The position numbers and the translations under genes are program-made. A stretch of DNA of 64,000 nt, from positions 175,419,282 to 175,483,281 of the forward strand of contig JAHLJT010000631.1 in the NCBI GenBank assembly GCA_031308135.1, read 5' to 3'. Origin of the DNA: Acheta domesticus. Lineage: Eukaryota; Arthropoda; Insecta; Orthoptera; Gryllidae. The stretch's first letter is position 1, and each line of letters starts with the position of its first letter. Shown here piece after piece: positions 25,501-35,992 of this stretch. The notes beneath the pieces were generated by a model, which saw only the letters and a program-made list of their open reading frames with translations, was not told where the DNA came from and searched no databases.

Positions 25501-28500
25501 GCGCACGATCTTTCCTTTCTCTTCCTTGTCTTATTCTCACCCCTTACCACATACACACTTACACTAACATGCAATACACTACCACACTTGTCGGGAGACC
25601 GGTCGGGGGCTTAGAGCTTGTCCCGTCTGGGGCAGTGCCTTGATGCAAAAACCCCGCTAGCCGACGGTGAGTCGGCACCGGATCTCGCCATCCAGTGGGA
25701 GATCACAGCCACATGCCGATGAAAAAAACACGCACTACTTACGGGATTAAAGGCCTCGGTAGCTGACACGCCCGAAAACGCTACCAATCAATCAATCTCA
25801 CGGCTCAGGCCAGGGTGCCCTCGGACGGAAAGCAATTCAGCACATTGATTTTGGGGATCTATTAGCGAAAAGAACCAGATAAGGACAGCTCTTCCGCGTG
25901 TTAACTTACAGAGGGAGCGGGATAGCGATTGACGATGAGTGAGTAGCGATTCTGGGAGAGTCAACTACTTACATTGTCGGAACCGTAAGTTTACCCCCTC
26001 GTCTACAATGTCAGATCCAGCGCTGACCTACTGGCGCTAACGGGTTTTCACTCTCAACGTATCTCCTCCAGCACCATCCCAACTGAGACACGCTCTAGAA
26101 TCCCGACAGTGCATGTGTACGTGTGTGGAGGGAGAGGGAGAGAAGTGACGGATGAGGAATGAAAGATTGAGCGAGGTCCGTGGCTCGTTTGCTTGGATTC
26201 TGATTCCGCATTCGCCTGGTATTAATCGGAGGTACTAAGGAAAACTACCCACTACTCGATCGCTAGAATTCTCCCAACAATGACTGAATGCCACTCAGCT
26301 TTATACCGAGTGTTGAAAATTTGCTACCGACGGGTTTCGAACACTAGGTCCTCCCAGTCAATAAATTCAGAAGACATGTGTTTCATACGAGTAGAGTGGA
26401 ATGTTTTTATAAATCTCACCTAGCTTGTGCTTCGTCGAGAGATAGTGTGATCATCAAAGTAAGCACTAATTTCATTGGTGGAAATTTTCCTTCTCGAAAG
26501 GAAGAACATGGGAAACGTTTTACCTTCAATTCCATTGGAAATACACAATAGTCAAATAATACTTGACTTTCGAACAAATTGCCAGAAATCATTCTAAATC
26601 GTAAGTTTAGTCCGTTTAGTTAGCAATGTTTGAATGCACTTCAATATTAAATAATTTAAAGGAAATTAAAATTAAAAGATTAAAATAATTTTCTAACATG
26701 CATTCTTCCGTATACTTAAATCACTTCACAAATTAAGAGTGTAAATTGTTGTTACTTATTATTTGTGCTAGAAGTGTTTAATTGTATCGTTTCAGTATAG
26801 TTAGTGTATGCTTATTTCATGTTTCAGACTTAATAATTATGAATAACTTTCAAATTTCACGTGACGTGAATAATAACAGTTATATTGGAATATCATCGGA
26901 TATCACTCTTATGAAAATAAAATTGACATGCAATTCACAAATTCGAAATTTTCCTTGTACACATATGGCTTTTAATTCATTCTATCAGAATTATAGATAT
27001 ACATTCACATTTGCAAAATAATATTACTTTTGAAAACTAGAGAGGCACAACATGCAGCACAAACCCATTAATCATCAGTGTAAGTTCCAGGACGTTAGGG
27101 AGAATGGTTGCGCTACGGAGAGCGATTTAACGACTCCTAATTGTTGCGGTTTGTCAAGGTTTTGATCTGGCTAGGCTTCTTGTTCTTTGGGTGACGTCAA
27201 CAACACCATTGTTCCTTTCGGCAATGACGGTGAGAAGGCTGTAGGGGCATGTAGTGGGAGGAGATGCAGATGTGCCGGGACGTCGCAATAAGTACAAATA
27301 TGACGACGTACACGTGGTAGAGGCAAGCTAGGGAAAGGAAGGGCGCGCGCGATATCTGTTCTACCACGTGTCAAGCTGAAAAATGATTTTTAATCAGGCC
27401 CACCATTGAACATAATTACGACTAATAACACTACCATCGCTGAGTTGTATTTTTATATTATTATTATTGTGATGTATTTTGAGTTTTGGTCTAAAAGTCA
27501 TTCAATACATTGTTTCACACACAAATATTAATTTAGAACCTTTTATTGGGTCATCAATACTAGAACTTCATCAATGATTGTGACAATAATGTTGTCATTC
27601 ATGATTATTGTTAGAACATAAATTTTCTTTGCATTGACACATGCATAGCAAAGATAGTGTAAAAAACTGTGACTTGTGTGGTCTTGTCCATCACCCATGG
27701 TTCATTTCTCTTCATAAAAGAAAGTCATTGCCATCGGTCAATTCAGGAAAATATTTCTGATAAGCGTTACAATGAAATACAAAAAATGTTTGCTGACTTA
27801 TTGTTTTATTTTAACGTTACTTCTTTATGAAAACTCGTTATAACCATATTGCCTATTCAATTTCGCGAATAGCGTTAATTTTGATAATTTTATCGTTTCT
27901 TACCTCTGTGTAACAGAACAGCTCCAACTGGACCACCTAAAATTTTTAGCTCGGTTCCGATATATTGTTAACGCAGGTTAGCAATTTTTTAATATTAATC
28001 GCTTTTTTTATGCTGCAGGGAGTCTTCTGTTTTGAATGCATAAAATCTTTATTTTGGTTCTGGCACTAACATAACGGGGAAAGCAAATTGATGATGAAAG
28101 TGCTGTAATTACACAGGTACTTGTATCTATGGAGGAGCGGCAGTAGAACACTCATGATGGTAAATATGCGACAGCGGAAGACATTAGAAAAAGAGTTCTC
28201 AGACACACTGTTGGCGTGGAATATGTGGATTTTGCCTGTTACTGGGGACATCAATGGTCAAACCCTTCCCAGGAAAAGAGATTACTTTCCAAAATTTGTT
28301 TGATAGCTGGACCTGCTAAAAACGAAAAAAACAGTTCAAATGAACTGTCTTGGAAGTTCTTGACAGTCACAGGCCTGTAAGTAGGGTTCTGTACGAGCAA
28401 GTAATGAACGGAAAGAGAAAATATCTCAAAAACTTTCTTCTCTTCCCTCAAATACCAATTCTGTTGTGGTGGCCAGTTGGAATAGATAACGTCCATGTTT

Positions 28501-31500
28501 CTCTAGCCACATAATAAAACACATTTTTATCTATTTTTTGTATAAGTCATATTTCGCTTTTTAATTACAATAATGTTCAATATTCGGATTGTTTCCTACC
28601 AATCTTTAATTCGTCATTTTAAATCTTCCTTCTCTCACACCGTGCGCATGGCTGTAAATTTCAAAATTCCTTGACTACTCTTCAGTTAGTGCACAGTTCC
28701 AGTTGATCTTGTCCGGAAATTTTCAAGCTCCGGGAGAGAACCGATCTCTTTATTTTCTTTACGGCTAATAGTGTAAAGTTTCTTCATTCCCTTTGTACTG
28801 TAGGTATAATTGCAGACAATTTCGTACATTTTGGACAAGCTGAATTAAACATTAGTAAAAATATGAGAATTGGAGATCGAATATCCCTAGTGAAGAGTAT
28901 TAGAAAACTTCTTTTAGTAAATTCTACTAAAAGCTGTTGGACACTATCGGTCAGTATGCCCTTCACATGGAAATTCTCTTCTTCCTGCTTTACTTATAGC
29001 GACGAGGGAGCATTGCAGCAAGCGATCCGCATACCGACTCACGAGAAGTGTCTGCAGCGTCAGGTAACTTTCATATAATCTACATTGTACAGTGAGAGAT
29101 TAGATGTACCTCTCCGCCCTCCATCCAAATCTGCATTTTTCTGACTCTGAAACTTGCTTATTTGTAAACGAGAAAACATTGACTATTTTTGTTCAACTCG
29201 AGCTCTGATGTTTTATGCTAATGGGAGAAATAAACAGAATAGAAGCAACAAATATCATACCCTTTCGCCCATGCAATGCGCGCTGATCGCGACTTTTGAG
29301 TGGCCGCCGAGGACGTAGCTGTATCGCGACATTTAAAATGGGAGCGGAGGAGAAGCTGCTGAATAGTCTGCGGGCGGCAGATAGTGTATTATATTTAGGA
29401 AATATAATAGTTTTGAGGATAGTTTTGTTTTTAGTATGATATAAAAATTACACGCGGGTACTGCCTTTTTATAATGTCCTTCGTAAAAGAATGATATTTC
29501 ATTGATGAAATGCTATTTTACGAGTAATATAAATTAATATACGATGACAAAGTATGCTTTGGAATAGGCCCTAGCAAATGCAGACACTTTACCAACAATC
29601 CCACAGATGCTTTCACTATCCAGTAGTTCCCTTTCCACATTTCTTTAGCTCAATTTATTATTAATTTTCATTGCTTATTTTCAATACCATTTCATTGGAA
29701 GTCCCATAATTTTGTCAAGCTCAGCCCTCTGAAGATCCAAAGATGATTCCGGATCGCGCCAAGTTGCAGGATAACTTCGCTCTCACCACGATACCATAAT
29801 TTCTCTTGGAAGGGGGAGGCAACTCTGTCGGGCGACGATGTCGAGCGGCAGTGGCGAGTTGTCGCGGGCCGCGTTGCGCAACGCCGGAAGCGGGGCCGCG
29901 TGGGCGTGGGTGGGAGCGCACGTGAGAAACGTGCGCGTCACGCGCCAGGGGCACTTCCACTTTGGGCAGCCCACGCTTGCGAACGCCCTTGAGGACCTCT
30001 ACTGCAGGGAGCATCTTGTAGGACAAAGATTATCACGCGAAGGCTCACAACACATGTCATTTCGCCTGTTTGCTTTGCAAAAACAAACCGTGAAACCCAT
30101 TGTGACAGAACTGCTTGTACGAATAGGTACGGACAGCGAGGAACGATGGGGGAAGTAATGGTAGAGTTCGAATGTGTACTACCTCCGTAGATGATATTAT
30201 CTGATGTCTGAGTCTCATCGTTCCAACATACATGTACAATTCCACTTAATAGCCGGTTCAAAGTAATAAATAGTCGGTAGTTCTTCAACATCTTCCTAAA
30301 GTGAATAAAATGCCAAGGAATGCATCAATGAGTTAAAGCATTTATGAGCAATTGACATTTTTGAAAACAATACGTTTAAATTTTAATAGCAAGTCGACTT
30401 CAGAAACGATTCAAAGGGAACTTCAATGACAGATTTGCAGCATCATCGGAAAATTGGATCCTTCGTTTGGGCATACAACACTAATGATAAAGAAAGACGA
30501 CAGAGGTCTCAATTTTGTCCCGCGCCAATCGGTGCCCCTGTTAGGGAGATACGTGGAGGGGAAAACTCAGCATGCTGACGTGTAGGTCGGTGCCGGGTCT
30601 CACATTCCAGCTTGCGTGGAACAACGCCACCTCCCAGGTTTTAAAATACATTACGCTTAGGAAACTAATGACCAAAGTAGTTGACGCTTCCGGAAACCCT
30701 AAATAATCAATGAATTGTTGGCGTGTGGCAGGTGCGCAAGCTGTTCCTGTGCGGCGCCTTCGTGCTGCAGGCGGGCTGCCTGCTGCTGAGCACGACGCTC
30801 TTGGACCCCACCGCCGTCGTCGCCTGCCTCACCCTGGGCGTCGCCCTGGAGGCCTTCGCCTACGCCGTCATCTGGTCAGTGCCCCTCCCCCACTACGCTC
30901 ACCGTCTCTGGACGACGACTTACTCTTAAGTATACAACGTCAAACGGTTCTCTTAAAGTTAGAGGCGGCTTTCGTCGTAGTAAGAAGAAGGGTGTTACAG
31001 AAATTGTCAAATTCCTGGAATATGGGAACTTACCCACTGTTGCCCACCTCCTGTAAGGGCTGAGTAGTAGGGCAATATTTAAATTTGGTTCCCCATAGCC
31101 GCTGAACCCTGAGAACTGTTTTCTGACTACTGTGTTTGCCACCAGGGACAGACAAAAGAACTGTGCAAGAGGTCTTTTTTCCTTTAGCCATAACTTTCCG
31201 TGGCTATATGATTGGGTTAGGGCAGGAATTGCCTGAATATTTAATTTTTTTCTGGGTATTAACTTGTCTTCTTTTACTAGCCGTAGGGACTCTAAGGCAG
31301 GGCCGTCAGACGAACGAGCACGCGAATGGCCTTCGCAAAGGTTTGGGGCACGCGGCGATATTAGCGAAGCGAAGTAACTCGAGTCACAGGCGGGAAGCAG
31401 GGGTGAGAAAACATCGTGCGAATGTGGCGAGTTGGGTGAAACACATCGGTTGGTATATCATAAAGAGACATTTATTAATTTTTACGAACTAAGTGGAAAT

Positions 31501-34500
31501 TGACATGTAAACAAAAACTGCAGTTACACAAGCATTGATCATTACACCACGGAAGTATTATCGCACGTTTCTACTTAGTGTTAGAGAATGCAATATAACA
31601 GAATTATTCATTCTAATGAATATTTGTGAGAAAATAAATATAAACCAAAATACATATTAAATCAAGATAAATATTGTATATCATAATTTCAGAAAATACT
31701 GACATTATTATTGAAAATAAACATTTAAAGAAATACGATGTGCATATCTTTCGTGTGAAAATGAACGCAATAAAAGCACTTAAAAATTATAGAATAATGA
31801 TGAATAGAGACCGGAAAAAATATGTAGAATGAAACGTCAAAAAACGTTCATAAATATGTAATGAAAACAGTAAAAATATGTAATAAGTATGTAAAATCGG
31901 ATACATTATGCAATATTAAAATACACTAACTTTTAAACACTTCCAAAATTGCATTTATGAAAACTTTCTTAAAAACATTTTAAAATAATACAAACGTTTT
32001 AAAAATAATTTTGAGAGCACAAGTTGATGTACATTTTGCACCTTGTAAGAGCACACTTGGACAAACTTTTTATACGTCTTCTTGCGCCCCGCCACGACTC
32101 CTTCTGTGCATCCCTGAGAAATCGGAGCGCTAGCTTCCCTCGGCCGCGGGCCCTGCGTGCCCTAGCGGAGCGCAAGCGCGCTCCGAGCACGTACGTGCTC
32201 CGTTTGACGGCCCTGCTCTAAGGGTTTTCGTCACTTTAAAAACATACCGTCCCAGCCGCTTTTTGACCCTCAAACTTAGATTTAACTTGGCATTTAAGCC
32301 AATATTTCAACCCTCATACCACTATATGTATTTAAACAAGTTGAAGTTGTAATTTTAGGTTTTGCAATATACAAAACCAAAACATAGAAATTGTTATTAA
32401 AGCTCTATAGACCGCATCACTTCATTCATCTTTATTAGGAGGTTGAAGTTAATGTTGTTTTTTCTGTTTTCTAATTTGTTTTTAAATCATTTAGAAGGGT
32501 TAAAAACATCTACTACAGATATTTCGCCTACGCAAACTAATGGAGGTGACTCTAATTCCAAAGTCTTTTTTCACTTATTAATTTCAAACAAGAACATTTC
32601 ATATCAGGTCAACATACTAAATATTGTCATCGATAGTGAAACCACAAACGTTACTTCAGCAATATAACCAAAAAACAAACGGAAAAGTCTCTTAACCAAG
32701 AAACTGAAACTGACTAGTTTATAGGACGTTATATGCTACATTATGAATTAGGGCAAAACTAAATAGGATCAATGTGCATGATTTGAGAAATATTATTTTA
32801 ATAAACGATGAATGAGATTTATTTAACAGCAAATAAAGAGAGAAAATCTTTTTTCTCCCTAATTTCATTAAACAGGGATGAGAACTCATGCATTAATTAT
32901 AGTAGTAATAGCTAATTGAGAAATGACTGAATTATCCTTGAGAATTGTTGTCTATGAATTAAATTTGAACTAAAATTATATTGAATTCACATGTTTTTAC
33001 GAAAGAATGGGAACAACCACAAATAGGCCGTGAAGAAGAAAAAAACTTAAATGGCAGGTTCAACCCAAGTCAAGCGGTATCTGGAACAGTTAACGGATCG
33101 CATGATTGAGGCAGTTGCTTGTCAATGACCATACCTATGTTTTGTGAACGACCATCATTGCGAAACTATAATTACGCGGAAGGGAGACCCGCTGGCAGGA
33201 ACCTCTGCCGCCAGCGTGTCGTCATTATACTTATTTGCGTGGCCAGTCTTTTCCTGTACCCTCGTGAACTATTTTTCTTTTAAATTCCAAGATAATGTTT
33301 AGAGGAAAGAGTAGTATTTAATTTAAAAACCTTGATCAGTAGAATTCATAATTAAAATACAATTATTTAGTTTCTTTATTCACGTTATTTATATACCGCT
33401 CTAAATAAAAATTAGTCATTCGTTGAAGAAAATTGATTTCATTTATCTTGAGAAACTTCAAGGCCTATATATGAAAAGTTACTAAAATTAGATAATGGAT
33501 AAGGAAATAATGAACGTACCTCGACCTTTTCTTTTTAAATTTGTCGGTGATGTTTATTCATCACAAAGAGTTTAATAATAGTGATTGTTTCAATCAGATA
33601 AAAGAAACCGCCGACTATGCAGACCAGCTCTTGAGTCGGTTGTTGGCAAGCATTCTGTAATTTCCAATAGCGTACTACAGAGGTATTTAAGAGATTCTTC
33701 TTCCAAACTTCAGAAGACAAGGTCATTAATTGCAACGAAAATATTAGCACATATTCAAATTATGGATATTAACGGAAGATGTGTCAATACATTATAAACG
33801 ACGTCAGATAATTAGACATTTAATTACTCCTTGAGATTAATTTATAAAAAATTCATTCGAAAATTAAATTTATTGGGAATAAATAATGCTCAAGTAAAGT
33901 TGCACTTTTTTTTTCAAAATGTTGAGATTTGTCAGTAATAGTTTCTTAGATAAATTGATTTGAAAATTATCTACATAAAATTATTATATAGATCAACCAA
34001 ACGTAATATAATTTATAGAAACAGGGTTGATTCCAAATGGCTTTCGTCCCTCGTTTTGTTCTTGTCACAATTGGAAACAAAAACATTTCCCATTAAAAAC
34101 GTTGGTATTTTTAATAATCTCTTATTTATTTGTGTACTAAATTTTTGAAACTCGTCAGACGGAAAGTAGTACTGTAGAGTCGAAAGTAAGACGGAAGAGT
34201 AGAAAAAAAGCCTGAATCTCCCAGAGATAAAGAATTTATTTATATGTTTGTTATTTATTGTGACTGTGTGTGTGCAGTGTGAATACGCTGGACATGGCGC
34301 CACTCCACGCGAGCGTGTTGGCCGGCGTGAGCAGCACCATTGCCAACACCTCCGGCATTCTCAGCCCACAGCTGACGGGCTTCATCGTGCGAAACAAGGT
34401 ACGCAGCGCGTGCGCACATTAACGCAAAAACTAAGACGCCTTTTAATGGATCATTCGCGTACGTGGCATTACTCGGTTTCATTGTACTCTTATTCAATTA

Positions 34501-35947
34501 AAGTGTAATCAACCAAACAACAATGTATACGGAGATAATAAATAGTGTAATATTGTAATTATATGATACCAATAAAAGTGAAGTAATAATTTCATGACAA
34601 ATATTAATTATACTTAAATGACAATGCTTAAATTTAAGGTAATTCTCGCATATAATTGTAATATGATACGATGTAAATTTGTTTTCTACTACCTAGGATA
34701 TTAGTTTTGCTTTTTCGTATTTGCATACTGATTCGGTACAGAAATTATGGAGTTGAAAGAAAGTTTAGGCCTTCCCCAAAATGTTTAGATGAACGTGACT
34801 GGAATAATTTACGTTCGTGTTAAAGGAAATATTTTTATCTGCATTTTGGAATCTACTTTTAAAAGCAAATTCTTACACAAAAACTGCTAAAAATTAAATA
34901 ACTTTACACGTAACAAAGCGTTCTTTTTAACAGAAATAAAATGAAGAAACGAGTAATTTAGTAAAAGTTTATGTCTACTTAAGTAGACATAAGTCTGACA
35001 GTAGATTGAATAACCAAAAGAAGAGGAAAGTTAAACGACAAATTCGTTACTTTCAACTAAATGCAATCTAAATTCTGAAATAATCTATTTCAATAACTAC
35101 ATTATTTGCATTTGATTAGGCTCATCGTGTTACTGATGCCTCGCCAGCAGATCGTGTACTTTCGTACTTTCGCAAAATAAGTAGCATTCCACCACTGCAC
35201 CTTCGCTTCCTCGAAACATGAGACTTTCTAATGTTTACATTTAGAGAAAGTTAAAATGTGTTCCAGAGCTTGACGATTTTCTCTAAAATACTCATAAACA
35301 GAGAGTTTAAATTATTTTTTACATATTTTAAGTACATGTATTTATTTATATGCAGAAAATTAACATAAGTTTTATGAATAGAAATAAAAGAACTAAACAC
35401 GACATTCATCTGATCATGAGACGGTAGTATCTTATGCCATTCAATTTGTTTGCAATTTTCTTACAAAAAACACAATATGAAAAAATTGAGAAAATAAATT
35501 ATCCCCAGACAATTAATTCTGTTTTTAGAAAGTCTTTTTCATTAAATTAACGCGTGGTTCGTATTTTTATTAAATAATACCTGGAAACACTATTGGATGT
35601 TGTGATGCTCGATGATATTTAGAATGATCTGAATGTTAACATTAATAGTTATTCACTATTTATGCCAACGAGATAGATTTTCTTGAGTGTATTGGATAAA
35701 ATACGCGTTTTTCAGTACACAATTTGGATGTGAAATGCTAATGTCAAATGCATCCTATAGATACCCTCACTTCCCAGTAATCTCACGAATATGGAAAGAG
35801 TCGAGAAATTGCTTCAATTTAAATGTTTTAAAAATCGGGGGATGCGTGAAGTATTGAAATTTTAAAACCTAATCGGAAATTACTTGAACAGCAGCTTGTA
35901 AGCAATCGAGTTACGGTATTTACAATTTTTATATGCTGCCTGTGCAA

Positions 35948-35992
<45 letters not shown>

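Noticed and set aside
29783..29974. Minus-strand frame with PWR...FLTCAP, at first taken for a missing helix 7 exon of the transporter
   Set aside because: It is on the wrong strand and lies after exon 6, and the true exon was found at 23965-24088 with exact phase and motif agreement.
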